A stretch of DNA of 32,671 bases from Porphyromonadaceae bacterium UBA7572 (GCA_002476625.1 DLLC01000034.1:80396-113066); one strand, 5' to 3'; positions 7,428 to 15,659 are shown, counted from the stretch's first letter. Program-made: numbers and translations. Notes: generated by a model from the sequence alone, not told the origin.

Positions 7428-8894
7428 ATGGATTATTCTCAATTTTTAATGATGCCTCAAGAAATTGGTCTGTTGGCTACCTTCTTGTTAGTATTTCTCT
7501 ATGACACTTTTATGCCAGCTAAGTGCCAGAAGCAGCTCCCCCTGTTCACTGCGGTGGTGTTTGCCATCTACACCGCGCTTAGTTTCATCCCTTGCTGCAC
7601 CGGTGTGGCATTTGCCGGACTCTACGAGCAAAGCCAGGCCACATGGGCAATGAAAGGCATTCTCAATATCGGCACATTCCTTGTGGTGCTTCAAGCAGTG
7701 AAATGGACCAATAGCGACTTCATGAGTGTCCGTCGAGGCGAATTTTATGAGTTGCTTTTGCTCACCCTCTTTGGTATGTTCCTGATGGTGTCGGCACGCA
7801 ATTTCCTCTTGTTCTACATTGGCCTCGAAACGGCTTCTCTTCCACTTGCAGCCCTTGCCGCATTTGAGAAGAATCATTATGAATCGCGTGAAGCCGCAGC
7901 CAAATACATTTTCACCGCTATTTTCTCTTCGGCGATATTGCTTCTTGGCGTGTCGTTTGTGTACGGCTTAAGCGGATCACTAAACTTTGCCACCATAGGT
8001 CAAGCGCTCGTGTCTCAGCAGTCGTCGGCACTTCTGGTTTTGGCAGTGGCCTTTGTGATAGCAGGCGTGGGCTACAAACTTTCGCTTGTGCCATTCCACA
8101 ACTGGACCGCTGATGTGTATCAAGGAGCCCCAACAGCAGTCACCAGCTACTTGTCGGTGATCTCAAAAGGCGCTGCGGCATTTGCTTTCCTTATTATCCT
8201 TACACAGGCGTTTGGCGCTGTGTATGCCGATGTGTGGAAATGGATGCTTTATGCCGTGATTGTGCTCACTATCACCATTGGCAACCTCTTTGCCGTTCGT
8301 CAGCATAATCTCAAGCGATTCTTGGCGTTCTCCTCAATCTCTCAGGCTGGCTATATTATGCTGGGCGTGATAGCCGCCAACACTCTTGGTATGGCTTCGA
8401 TGATGTACTACGTGGTGGTTTACATTTTCTCCAATCTTGCCGCTTTCGCTGTGATAGCAGTGATTGAGCGCAAGACCGGTAAGGTGACTACTGATGACTA
8501 TAATGGCTTGTTTAAAACCAATCCTTGGCTTTCATTCACCATGATGGTGGCAATGTTCTCCTTGGCTGGTATTCCTCCATTCGCTGGCTTCTTCAGCAAG
8601 TTCTTTGTGTTTGCCGGAGCGCTTAATGGAGCAGATATAGCCATCTACATACTCGTATTGATTGCTTTAATTAATACCATCATTTCTCTGTATTACTATC
8701 TGCTTGTGGTCAAGGCTATGTTTATCCGTCAGGATGAGTGCGCCATTCCTGCCATACAGTCGGACTGGACAGAGAAAGCAGGTATGATTATCTGTGTGAT
8801 GGGCATTGTGCTCTTGGGCATCGTGAGCTGCGTCTACACTTCGCTTGTGAGCAGCGCATCCGCTTCTGAAGCACTTTTCCAACTAATACGTTGA
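7428..8894 (+). CDS. nuoN: NADH-quinone oxidoreductase subunit N
   Basis: Third antiporter-like pumping subunit, next to NuoK; 488 residues, normal for the family. Seen: helix 5 Glu in LLFYIGLETASLPLAALAAF, helix 7 Lys in VGYKLSLVPFHNWTADVYQG, helix 8 Lys in YLSVISKGAAAFAF, and helix 12 in LAGIPPFAGFFSKFFVF, the family signature. Last gene of the nuo unit; a perfect hairpin terminator follows 42 bases after the stop. No nuoE, F or G is present, as expected for the NADH-module-less complexes of many Bacteroidetes, so the electron donor is not evident from this window. Confidence 0.96.
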   Translation: MDYSQFLMMPQEIGLLATFLLVFLYDTFMPAKCQKQLPLFTAVVFAIYTALSFIPCCTGVAFAGLYEQSQATWAMKGILNIGTFLVVLQAVKWTNSDFMSVRRGEFYELLLLTLFGMFLMVSARNFLLFYIGLETASLPLAALAAFEKNHYESREAAAKYIFTAIFSSAILLLGVSFVYGLSGSLNFATIGQALVSQQSSALLVLAVAFVIAGVGYKLSLVPFHNWTADVYQGAPTAVTSYLSVISKGAAAFAFLIILTQAFGAVYADVWKWMLYAVIVLTITIGNLFAVRQHNLKRFLAFSSISQAGYIMLGVIAANTLGMASMMYYVVVYIFSNLAAFAVIAVIERKTGKVTTDDYNGLFKTNPWLSFTMMVAMFSLAGIPPFAGFFSKFFVFAGALNGADIAIYILVLIALINTIISLYYYLLVVKAMFIRQDECAIPAIQSDWTEKAGMIICVMGIVLLGIVSCVYTSLVSSASASEALFQLIR

Positions 8895-8935
8895 CGTATC
8901 CACTCAACCTTACTACAACAATTATCTTAAAACTG

Positions 8936-8973
8936 AAAGAAGGAGAAATTTTAGAAAGTTTCTCCTTCTTTTT
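8936..8973 (+). terminator. Rho-independent terminator after nuoN
   Basis: Perfect 13-bp stem AAAGAAGGAGAAA (8936-8948) with TTTCTCCTTCTTT (8959-8971), a 10-base loop and a T run. It ends the nuoI-N transcript. Confidence 0.85.
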
Positions 8974-9174
8974 GTATCCGTTATTTATGCCAATCATCGC
9001 CACCTTCAAGCACTTCGTGTGGTTGAATACTAAGACACTCGCTTCCTGTTTATTATTGGACAAGATTTTTTAAACTAATTTTGTACTTTACTTCTGAAAT
9101 CGCCTATGTCGTGCTCTCGCCAAGATTTCCGAGGCTAAATGCCGTGCTATGAATGATGTAGCTCTACTCTGGCT
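8974..9174. other. Non-coding stretch without a supported gene
   Basis: This is part of the 481-base gap between nuoN and the next CDS. I see no convincing reading frame. One TAATTTTG (9076-9083) fits the -7 promoter box, but its upstream partner (ATTG at 9055-9058, 17-base spacer) is weak. The rest of the gap (9175-9375) holds the two promoters and the small unit listed separately. Confidence 0.5.
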
Positions 9175-9206
9175 TTTGGCAATGTGGTCATTATTTTGTA
9201 ACTTTG
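9175..9206 (+). promoter_or_regulatory. Bacteroidetes promoter P1
   Basis: TTTG (9175-9178), 20-base spacer, TAACTTTG (9199-9206): a full match to the Bacteroidetes primary-sigma consensus TTTG-N19-21-TAnnTTTG. Transcription would start near 9210-9214 and reach the terminator at 9270-9303, giving an RNA of about 90 bases. Confidence 0.7.
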
Positions 9207-9240
9207 TAAAAGTAACGATGTGGAAGCAGGAGTAGAAAAC

Positions 9241-9276
9241 ATGCGAAGTAGCTTTTCTTCATTCTCTGTGAATTAG
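9241..9276 (+). CDS. Candidate 11-residue leader peptide MRSSFSSFSVN
   Basis: ATG at 9241, stop TAG at 9274-9276. AGGAG (9228-9232) is at ideal distance (8 bases). Five of eleven residues are Ser and three are Phe. The stop codon lies in the 5' arm of the terminator hairpin, the geometry of ribosome-controlled attenuators or of toxin/dual-function RNAs. The ORF is short enough to arise by chance, and I recognise no homologue. Confidence 0.3.
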   Translation: MRSSFSSFSVN

Positions 9277-9303
9277 TGAGATAGCTTCTCACTGATTCTT
9301 TTT
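9270..9303 (+). terminator. Rho-independent terminator of the small unit
   Basis: Stem GAATTAGTGAG (9270-9280) with CTCACTGATTC (9288-9298), 11 pairs including one U-G wobble, a 7-base loop, then TTTTT (9299-9303). Confidence 0.75.
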
Positions 9304-9331
9304 GTGTATGTGGTGTAGCATTTTAGTTTTG
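9301..9331 (+). promoter_or_regulatory. Bacteroidetes promoter P2
   Basis: TTTG (9301-9304), 19-base spacer, TAGTTTTG (9324-9331), again a full consensus match. The -33 box overlaps the T run of the preceding terminator. Start near 9336-9340 gives a leader of about 40 bases before the propeller gene at 9376. Confidence 0.65.
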
Positions 9332-9375
9332 CGACTCCTTCCTGCTTCTGGTTTTGTCAATAAAGGAAAGAAACG

Positions 9376-10377
9376 ATGAAAAAAATACTGTTTGCCGCTT
9401 TTGTCGCATTTGCTTTTTGTGCCACTGTTGTGGGGGCAAACCATGTGTATGTGAGGAATAAGCAAAACTTGCGATGCGAAGGCTATTTTCCACAGATAAG
9501 CCCTGACGGGAAAAAAGTGATATCTTCACCTACCGACGCGAAAATACTTTACATTTATGACTTAGACACCCAGAAGCGCGACATTGTGGCGAATGAGGGT
9601 GTGCCTGGCTTCGAAGCCATTTTTGGAAAAAATGGCAAGGTGTACTATGTGTCGATGAAAATCAATAAGGATCATCTTATTTTCCGTTCAGGTAGAGAGT
9701 ATGACCCAGCCACAGGCACCGATCGCGAGGTTCTTTCCCCTCAACATGGCGCTGTGCATGCCATTAATGGCACAAGTGGAACAGCAATGGTGGGAGAGCA
9801 TAAGGAATGGAACACAGAGGAAGCCGGTGTGTTTTCTTGGACGCTCGGTCCGAACCTGTATATATACAAAGGAGGAGAAAAGCGCACCTACTCGCCAGTG
9901 AACGTGCAAACAGGCTATCTATGGTCAGACGTTTCGCCCGATGGCAAGAAGGTGCTTTTCCATGTGCCAGCCATGGGGCTTTATATTTGTGACGCCAAAG
10001 ATGGTAGAATAATCAACAAACTTGACGGATGCCTAATGCCTAAATGGTATGACAACGACCTGATAGTGGCGCAAGGCCGCGGCAAATGGAGCTACAACAT
10101 TATCATATTCCGTGCAGATGGCACAGGTGGAGTGCAGTCGCTTGCCAGTGGCGGGTGTGTCATGCCTGCCGTTAGTGGGCATAATGTGATTTACACCACC
10201 AAAAACGGTAATGTGAAGCTGCTTACGCTTGAAACGCCCGACGAGCGAAACGCCCGTTTGGAGCAAGAGCGAGAGGAAGCTGAGCGGATTGCCAAGGAGA
10301 AAGCTGAGGAAACTGCCCGAATTGAAGCAGAAAAACAGGCGGAAGCTGCTCAGGATTCTTCTCGAAACAACGAATAA
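9376..10377 (+). CDS. Secreted TolB-like beta-propeller protein with coiled-coil tail
   Basis: 333 residues. The N-terminus MKKILFAAFVAFAFCATVVGA is a signal peptide, so the protein is exported. The body holds PD40/WD40-like blades: SPDGKKV at residues 42-48 and again at 187-193, plus related strands (GKVYYVSM, GHNVIYTT). From about residue 288 to 326 a highly charged Glu/Arg/Lys/Ala-rich helix looks like a coiled coil. It is clearly paralogous to the protein at 12155; compare GYLWSDVSPDGKKV with GYLWASLSPDGKKV, and MPKWYDNDLIVAQ with MPCWYNNDYIVAQ. Each copy is followed by an Amidase_3 gene, so it may bind or regulate the amidase or present substrate. That role is inference; no catalytic motif is visible. 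The start is preceded by AAAGGAAAG. Confidence 0.85.
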   Translation: MKKILFAAFVAFAFCATVVGANHVYVRNKQNLRCEGYFPQISPDGKKVISSPTDAKILYIYDLDTQKRDIVANEGVPGFEAIFGKNGKVYYVSMKINKDHLIFRSGREYDPATGTDREVLSPQHGAVHAINGTSGTAMVGEHKEWNTEEAGVFSWTLGPNLYIYKGGEKRTYSPVNVQTGYLWSDVSPDGKKVLFHVPAMGLYICDAKDGRIINKLDGCLMPKWYDNDLIVAQGRGKWSYNIIIFRADGTGGVQSLASGGCVMPAVSGHNVIYTTKNGNVKLLTLETPDERNARLEQEREEAERIAKEKAEETARIEAEKQAEAAQDSSRNNE

Positions 10378-10418
10378 ACTAATCTATGATAGCAAGTGGA
10401 AGCTATCGACAATGAATA

Positions 10419-11654
10419 ATGAAATTACAGAAGTATACAATAGCACTCATTGCATGTCTTGCTGTGTCGTTGCCAACCGATGCACAGCGTAGCAGCGCTG
10501 CAAGTAACGATGAAGTGCCAATGCCTAAAGCAAAAAAAACAATTGTGGGTCCTGCAGTGCCTCGCAAATCAAAAAAACGTACTGCCCAATCTGGAGGAAG
10601 CACAGCGTCGGCTGCGCAGACGGTCAGTCCTCGAGTGTTTCTCAACCCAGGCCATGGCGGACACGACAGTGACGACCGCCCATGCCCCTTCTATAATGAA
10701 GGAATGCAAGACAGGGTGGAGTATTACGAGTCGGACAGCAACTTGAAATGTGCAATGGCGATGAAGGACATACTTCGTGAGCGAGGTTACGAAGTGTATG
10801 TGTCGCGTGTGAACAATACCACTGCCGACGACCTTAATCTTTTTGAAATTCATCAGTTGGCGCTCAACAGCGGCGCGGATGTGTTTTTTGCTGTACATAG
10901 TAATTCCACTGGATCATCGCGCCGGGTTAATTTTCCGTTTGCCATTTACCGAGGCTACGATGGCTCTGAGACGGCAGAAGGTAGCAAGGAGCTTGCCAGG
11001 ATTGTAGCTTCAAACCTTTCCGACTGCGAGGCCACCTCGTGGACGCGTTCTGGCATCACTCATGGCGACTGGTCGTTCTATAACAGCCGTTCGGGGCTGG
11101 GTGTGTTCAGATGGAACAAATTGCCAGGCATCTTGTCGGAGAACTGTTTCCACGACTATCAGATTGAGCGTGAGCGCTTGCTCAACAAGGATTACTGCGG
11201 ATTGCTCGCTATGATTAATTGCCGCTCTCTTGACCAGTTCTTCAATCGACCCAAGCAGCCTTACGGAATGGTGGCAGGAGTGGTGCGCTACGATTATCCC
11301 CGAAAAGGCAAGAAAATGGCGGCTTTTGGCAAGGATGCGCGGCAGCCTCAAAATGGCGTGCCTGTGGAGCTGTGTGACTTGGAAGGCAATCCAATCCAGA
11401 CCTATCAAATCGACAACTTCAATAATGGCTTCTATTGCTTCACCCATGTGCGTCCTGGTCGCTATTTGGTGGCTATAGATGGCGTGGAAGACTATGAACT
11501 GGAAGTGAAGCCCGACAGCACCACCTACTACAATGTGACTATCGCTACCCGTCAGGACTCTTCGGCAGACGTTGATGATGAAATCACCGTGGTCCACAGC
11601 GATGCAAATGAATCGGTAGAGCCATCCACTGCCAATGGCGAAGTGGGTCAGTAG
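10419..11654 (+). CDS. Secreted N-acetylmuramoyl-L-alanine amidase (Amidase_3) with regulatory-like domain
   Basis: Predicted zinc amidase that cuts the bond between MurNAc and the stem peptide. 411 residues: signal peptide (1-23), a Ser/Lys/Ala-rich linker (24-70), and an Amidase_3 domain (about 71-275). The metal and catalytic residues are in place: His79 in NPGHGG, Glu104 in YYESDSN, His160 in VHSNS and Glu241 in SENCFHD. A carboxypeptidase-regulatory-like beta-sandwich follows (about 283-378, with NGVPVELCDLEGNP and GFYCFTHVRPGRY), then an acidic tail. There is no type IX sorting tail, unlike its paralogue at 13068, so it probably stays in the periplasm. It follows the propeller gene by 41 bases, likely in one transcript. 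The family is sure; natural substrate and timing are unknown. Confidence 0.9.
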   Translation: MKLQKYTIALIACLAVSLPTDAQRSSAASNDEVPMPKAKKTIVGPAVPRKSKKRTAQSGGSTASAAQTVSPRVFLNPGHGGHDSDDRPCPFYNEGMQDRVEYYESDSNLKCAMAMKDILRERGYEVYVSRVNNTTADDLNLFEIHQLALNSGADVFFAVHSNSTGSSRRVNFPFAIYRGYDGSETAEGSKELARIVASNLSDCEATSWTRSGITHGDWSFYNSRSGLGVFRWNKLPGILSENCFHDYQIERERLLNKDYCGLLAMINCRSLDQFFNRPKQPYGMVAGVVRYDYPRKGKKMAAFGKDARQPQNGVPVELCDLEGNPIQTYQIDNFNNGFYCFTHVRPGRYLVAIDGVEDYELEVKPDSTTYYNVTIATRQDSSADVDDEITVVHSDANESVEPSTANGEVGQ

Positions 11655-11698
11655 CCTTACCTATAAATATCATAAAAACTTATAAAAACTGAAATTTG

Positions 11699-11992
11699 AT
11701 GGTGAACTTATTGTACGTCGTATGGCAAGGGGTGAAGTTGTTTTTTATCTTGCCCTTTGCTATGCTCTCAGGTAAAGTGTTTGATACCTGTTGGCGCAAG
11801 TATTATACAAAGCCAATGCCTAAAAGCGTGTTTAATCTTTGTGTGCAGTGGTTGCTTTATTATGGTAATCGATACGGCTTTAGCTATGAGCGAATCAATG
11901 TGTATATATTCTGTGTGATATGGCCCTTGATCACCCTTGTGTCGATACTGGCCAATATCGTTTTGCTCGTCATACTTCTTAACCGCGCCTAA
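11699..11992 (+). CDS. Small membrane protein of unknown function
   Basis: 97 residues from ATG 11699 (a TTG at 11696 is in frame but unlikely). I do not recognise a family. Two hydrophobic stretches are visible: near the N-terminus (LLYVVWQGVKLFFILPFAML) and at the C-terminus (VYIFCVIWPLITLVSILANI onward), joined by a basic, aromatic middle part (CWRKYYTKPMPK, LLYYGNRYGFSYERI). This suggests an inner-membrane hairpin. It starts 44 bases after the first amidase and is followed by a 162-base gap with a -7 promoter box, so it probably ends the first propeller-amidase transcript. It fills its gap, runs the same way as its neighbours and has no large competing frame, but homologues are needed to confirm it. 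Confidence 0.6.
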   Translation: MVNLLYVVWQGVKLFFILPFAMLSGKVFDTCWRKYYTKPMPKSVFNLCVQWLLYYGNRYGFSYERINVYIFCVIWPLITLVSILANIVLLVILLNRA

Positions 11993-12102
11993 CAAATTCC
12001 ACACGTTCATAATGCATACTAAAGTAGCCATTTTTTCCGTGCCAATGTGTGAATTATCGCTCTTAGGTGGCTACAATTGCCTTATTCATGAGAAATTTTG
12101 AT

Positions 12103-12110
12103 TATCTTTG
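12103..12110 (+). promoter_or_regulatory. Putative -7 promoter box before second propeller gene
   Basis: TATCTTTG followed by CA, the typical Bacteroidetes -7 element. No clear -33 TTTG at the right distance. Start would be near 12115, giving a 40-base leader to the ATG at 12155. Confidence 0.5.
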
Positions 12111-12154
12111 CAATTATTGCGAACTAATAATTACTACTAATTAACTTTTATACA

Positions 12155-13048
12155 ATGATGAGAAAAATTCTACTTACTTTAGTGGGCGGTCTGGCTTTAG
12201 CGGCAAGTGCGCAGCACGTGACCGTGACCTCTAACACGCGGCTGCTAAAAGGCGTGGAAGGGCCAGCCTACTATCCTGTGCTAAACAGCGCTGGCACTCA
12301 GCTCCTTTTCGCAAGTGGAGAATCCTATGGCTTGAAAAAGTATGATTTCGCCGACAATGTGGTGAGCCGCATTAGCGATGAGGTGGGGGCAGGGATCGAC
12401 GCTTCATTCAGTGCCAACGGCGACGTGTACTATGTTACTCAAAAAGTGGGCGATGGCAACCTCATTTACCGCACGGGCATGCGTTATGATGCCGCTGTGA
12501 ACAAAAGCGAGGTGGTGCTTGAGGCTCAGCACGGCTATGTGCGTCCGGAGCTTGGCACGCGCGATAATGGGTTTAAAGGTGCAAAGAAGTCTTATGCACC
12601 GGCAAAAGGCATGGGCACAGCAGTGTGTGTGCAGGGCTCTGTGCTCTACATCACCAAAGGAGGCGTTACAAAAGAATACACGCCTGTGCCATCTTACGCT
12701 GGTTATCTGTGGGCATCGCTCTCGCCTGATGGCAAGAAGGTGGCTTTCTTCGCCGCTGGCAAGGGCATTGTGGTTACCGACCTAAACGGCAAAGTGCTCT
12801 CGATGCTCGGTAAGTATGAAATGCCATGCTGGTATAACAACGACTACATCGTGGCGCAGAATGCCAAGGACGATGGTCATCAGTTTACCTCTTCGCAGAT
12901 TATGCTTATCAAGGCAGACGGAAGTTTTAAGACCAACTTGACTTCAGAAACGTCTATGTCCATGCAGCCTACAACTGCGGCAGGCAAGATTGTATATACC
13001 ACTATCGATGGTATGCTTTATCAAATGACCATAAATATTAATGAATAA
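12155..13048 (+). CDS. Secreted TolB-like beta-propeller protein, paralogue of 9376
   Basis: 297 residues with a signal peptide (MMRKILLTLVGGLALAASAQ). It contains blade-like repeats: AGTQLLFASG (46-55), NGDVYYVTQ (88-96), SPDGKKVAFF (190-199) and GKIVYTTIDG near the end. It matches the 9376 protein along nearly its whole length but lacks the charged coiled-coil tail. It lies 19 bases before the start chosen for the second amidase; with the alternative upstream ATG (13041) the two would overlap by 8 bases. The repeated pairing of propeller and amidase suggests that the products work together, perhaps with the propeller as a binding or regulatory partner. No enzymatic residues are recognisable. 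Confidence 0.85.
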   Translation: MMRKILLTLVGGLALAASAQHVTVTSNTRLLKGVEGPAYYPVLNSAGTQLLFASGESYGLKKYDFADNVVSRISDEVGAGIDASFSANGDVYYVTQKVGDGNLIYRTGMRYDAAVNKSEVVLEAQHGYVRPELGTRDNGFKGAKKSYAPAKGMGTAVCVQGSVLYITKGGVTKEYTPVPSYAGYLWASLSPDGKKVAFFAAGKGIVVTDLNGKVLSMLGKYEMPCWYNNDYIVAQNAKDDGHQFTSSQIMLIKADGSFKTNLTSETSMSMQPTTAAGKIVYTTIDGMLYQMTININE

Positions 13049-13067
13049 AAACCAACAGCGAGCAACG

Positions 13068-15503
13068 ATGAAAAAAACAACTTTAATTTCAGTAATGCTG
13101 CTGTTTGTTGCAGCGTTGGGTCTGAATTTTGCAAATGCAAGTACTGACCAGCCACATATTTATGTTAATCCTGGCCATGGTGGCCATACCAGCGACGACC
13201 GTAACGTTGTGGTTTATCCCTATGTGCAGGGCGACACCATGGGCTACTGGGAGTCGAACTCCAACCTGTATAAGGGTTTCGCATTGCGTGAAATTCTGTG
13301 GAAAAAAGGCTATAAAGTGACCATTTCGCGTGAGACCAATACTCAGGATGATGACTTAGGGCTGTCAACTATCGTAAGATTGTGTAACAATAGTGGAGCA
13401 GATGTGTTCTATTCCATACACAGTAATGCCACCGGACAGGGCGAGGGCGCACGTGTGAATTTCCCAATGGGCTTCTTCCGCGGCTATACCGATGCTCCTG
13501 AGAACCCAAAATGCAAAGAATTGACAGAAAAATTGGCTCCGTTTATTATCGGAAACCAGTGCACCGTGTGGAGCAGCCCCTCTTATCAGGTGTGGGGCGA
13601 CTGGAACTTCCAGCCATCGTGGGGCACTCAGGGATATGGCGTGCTTCGCGGCAATAAAACTTCGGCTATGCTCGACGAGGGCTCGTTTCACGACTACTAT
13701 CCCGAAACCTATCGTCTGCTCAACAAAGACTATTGCTGGGTGGAAGGTTTCAACTTTTCCCGTGGCGCTGACAGCTTCTTCGGACGCACTGGCACACTTG
13801 CCACTGGCGTGGTGATGGGCAATGTGCGTGACGACCGTCTTCCTCGAGAAGGCATTCTCGTGATGTATGGCGCCGACAAGCGTCAGCCCGTGAACGAGGC
13901 GCTCGTGAAACTGATCGACAGCGAAGGCAATGTGGCGCAAACCTACACCACCGATACCAACTATAATGGCATATTTGTGTTTAAGTATGTGAACCCCGGC
14001 AATTACACCGTGGAAATTTCCAATCCACACTATGAAACCACATCTCAGGCCATAGAGGTGAAGGCTGACGACGTTACTTATATGAATGTGGACATGAAGC
14101 GCATTCGCGAAACCCCACCTGCAGTGGTCACTTATTCACCAGTGTGGAAAGAGAGCGATGCTCCTGTACGATGCAACGAGCCAATCGTTCTTCAGTTTAA
14201 TTGGGATATGGACATTGATGCCACAGCCGCAGCGTTCACCATCACTCCAAATGTGGAGGGCACTATCAAGTGGGAAGACACCAACTATCGCATGGTGTTT
14301 ACCCCTAAAGATGCTTATGAGGTGAACACAGAATACACCGTGACCCTGAAAAAGAGCGCTAAGCATGGTGGTGGCGTGGAAATGCCCGCCGACTTCACTT
14401 TCAAGTTCAAGACCGCTGACCGCAACCACATCTATCCATTGGCTGTGTTTCCCGCTGACGGTGACCAGGTGAACTTCAAGGCAGGTGCTGTAATGGAATT
14501 CCGCGCTGCACACTTGCTCAACGGCTATAATCTATCCACTTTCTTCCATGTGTATGACAAGGATGGTAATGAACTTGAATTCAGTAAGCGATCCATTAAG
14601 AATAATAAGACTGGTGATGTATATGGCTATTGCAAACTTCCTTTGCTGAAGGCCCTTGTTCCTGGAGAAGAATACCGCTTCGTGGTGGACAAGACCCTTG
14701 CCGATACCATCGGACTCCAGCTTGAGGAAGGCAAGGAGTATAAGTTCACAGCAGTGGATGCCGGCGCTGCCAAAGACGGCTCTGTGGTTGCTGACTTTGA
14801 GTCGGCAGCCGACTATGAGCTGTTAGAGCTTGATTGCGCAAACCCATCGAGCGCAAAACTTTCAGCCGTAACCGACAAACTCTTTGGCAATAAGGCACTT
14901 CAAGTGTCGTATTCGTTTGCTAACTACGACCCCTCTGGCATTGTGATACTGCGTGTGGCTAAACCTGACGCGGTGAAATTTGGTGAGGGTGATGAACTTG
15001 GCGCGCACGTATGGGGTGATATGTCGTACAATTATTTGGATGCAGTGTTCCGTGATGAAAGTGGGGCAGAGGTGAAAGAACCTCTTGGTACCATCACATT
15101 CCATGGTTGGAAATATGTCACCAAAAAACTCTCGTCTCTTGAAGCTGGAAAAAATTATCAGTTTGTGGGCTATGACCTCCGTAAGAGCCCCGATACTGAA
15201 GCTCCATTCGGCAAGACTGGCGTTGTGAAATTCGACAATGTGATCAAAGCCACAACAAGTGGCATTAACGACTTGCAGCAGCTTAGCCATGTGAAAGTGG
15301 GACCAAATCCAGTTTCCGACTATCTTGTGGCCACAGCCGATGCCTTGATACAGAAGGTGGAGCTTTACAACATCAAGGGACAGCTTGTGGCTGAAAACGC
15401 TTCCAACTTCATCAATGTGGCTGATGTGGCCGCAGGCATATATGTGTGCAAGGTGTATGTGTCGGGCCAGGTGTCCTCTCACAAGGTGGTGGTGAAGCAC
15501 TAA
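13068..15503 (+). CDS. Multidomain N-acetylmuramoyl-L-alanine amidase with type IX secretion tail
   Basis: 811 residues from ATG 13068, chosen because a clean signal peptide (MKKTTLISVMLLFVAALGLN, then FANA) starts there; an ATG at 13041 would prefix nine polar residues. Domains in order: Amidase_3 (about 28-235) with His37 in NPGHGG, Glu62 in WESNSN, His118 in IHSNA and Glu204 in LDEGSFHD; carboxypeptidase-regulatory-like (about 245-345); two Ig-like/Big_5-type domains (about 350-450 and 451-562); a jelly-roll, carbohydrate-binding-like region (about 573-728); and a Por-type sorting domain (about 737-811) with GPNPVSDYL, VELYNIKGQLV and AAGIYVCKV. The tail predicts export across the outer membrane by the type IX system, then surface attachment or release. 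Likely role: stripping stem peptides from peptidoglycan at or outside the cell surface. A strong terminator follows. Confidence 0.92.
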   Translation: MKKTTLISVMLLFVAALGLNFANASTDQPHIYVNPGHGGHTSDDRNVVVYPYVQGDTMGYWESNSNLYKGFALREILWKKGYKVTISRETNTQDDDLGLSTIVRLCNNSGADVFYSIHSNATGQGEGARVNFPMGFFRGYTDAPENPKCKELTEKLAPFIIGNQCTVWSSPSYQVWGDWNFQPSWGTQGYGVLRGNKTSAMLDEGSFHDYYPETYRLLNKDYCWVEGFNFSRGADSFFGRTGTLATGVVMGNVRDDRLPREGILVMYGADKRQPVNEALVKLIDSEGNVAQTYTTDTNYNGIFVFKYVNPGNYTVEISNPHYETTSQAIEVKADDVTYMNVDMKRIRETPPAVVTYSPVWKESDAPVRCNEPIVLQFNWDMDIDATAAAFTITPNVEGTIKWEDTNYRMVFTPKDAYEVNTEYTVTLKKSAKHGGGVEMPADFTFKFKTADRNHIYPLAVFPADGDQVNFKAGAVMEFRAAHLLNGYNLSTFFHVYDKDGNELEFSKRSIKNNKTGDVYGYCKLPLLKALVPGEEYRFVVDKTLADTIGLQLEEGKEYKFTAVDAGAAKDGSVVADFESAADYELLELDCANPSSAKLSAVTDKLFGNKALQVSYSFANYDPSGIVILRVAKPDAVKFGEGDELGAHVWGDMSYNYLDAVFRDESGAEVKEPLGTITFHGWKYVTKKLSSLEAGKNYQFVGYDLRKSPDTEAPFGKTGVVKFDNVIKATTSGINDLQQLSHVKVGPNPVSDYLVATADALIQKVELYNIKGQLVAENASNFINVADVAAGIYVCKVYVSGQVSSHKVVVKH

Positions 15504-15561
15504 TTGAATTAGAGCTTATTTAACTATTACGCTTTTTTAAGTAGTTGAATAGCATAGAAAT

Positions 15562-15606
15562 AAGAGTGCGCTAAGTGGCATATGTCTGCTTTGCGCACTC
15601 TTTTTT
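15562..15606 (+). terminator. Rho-independent terminator after the T9SS amidase
   Basis: Perfect 10-bp stem AAGAGTGCGC (15562-15571) with GCGCACTCTT (15593-15602), extended by AAG/CTT after a one-base gap, followed by TTTTTT (15601-15606). It closes the propeller-amidase transcript. Confidence 0.85.
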
Positions 15607-15659
15607 GATTGTCCGGTTGGTTAATTTGTGTTTTAGAATATTAAAATTGTGTGAAATTT

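Larger units (their letters stand above)
9212..9303 (+). ncRNA. Candidate small RNA or leader-peptide transcript
   Basis: A unit of about 90 bases framed by promoter P1 and an intrinsic terminator. Because promoter P2 lies right after the terminator, the downstream gene does not depend on read-through, so an independent short RNA is more likely than a simple attenuator. Inside lies an 11-codon ORF (9241-9276) with AGGAG eight bases upstream; its stop codon falls in the terminator stem. I recognise no known RNA family. The ends are inferred from the promoter and the hairpin, not measured. Confidence 0.45.

Noticed and set aside
8891..9073. 60-codon frame after nuoN
   Set aside because: It runs straight through the nuo terminator hairpin and has no ribosome-binding site or homologue that I recognise.
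11995..12074. Interleaved repeats (AATTCCACAC/GTGTGAATT and GTAGCCA/TGGCTAC) that could form a pseudoknot
   Set aside because: Arms of 7-9 bases in a 160-base AT-rich gap are expected by chance, and the element lies upstream of the putative promoter at 12103, so no regulatory transcript is evident.
12155..13048. Naming the propeller proteins TolB
   Set aside because: They share SPDG-type blades with TolB, but lack its N-terminal domain and the tol-pal gene context.
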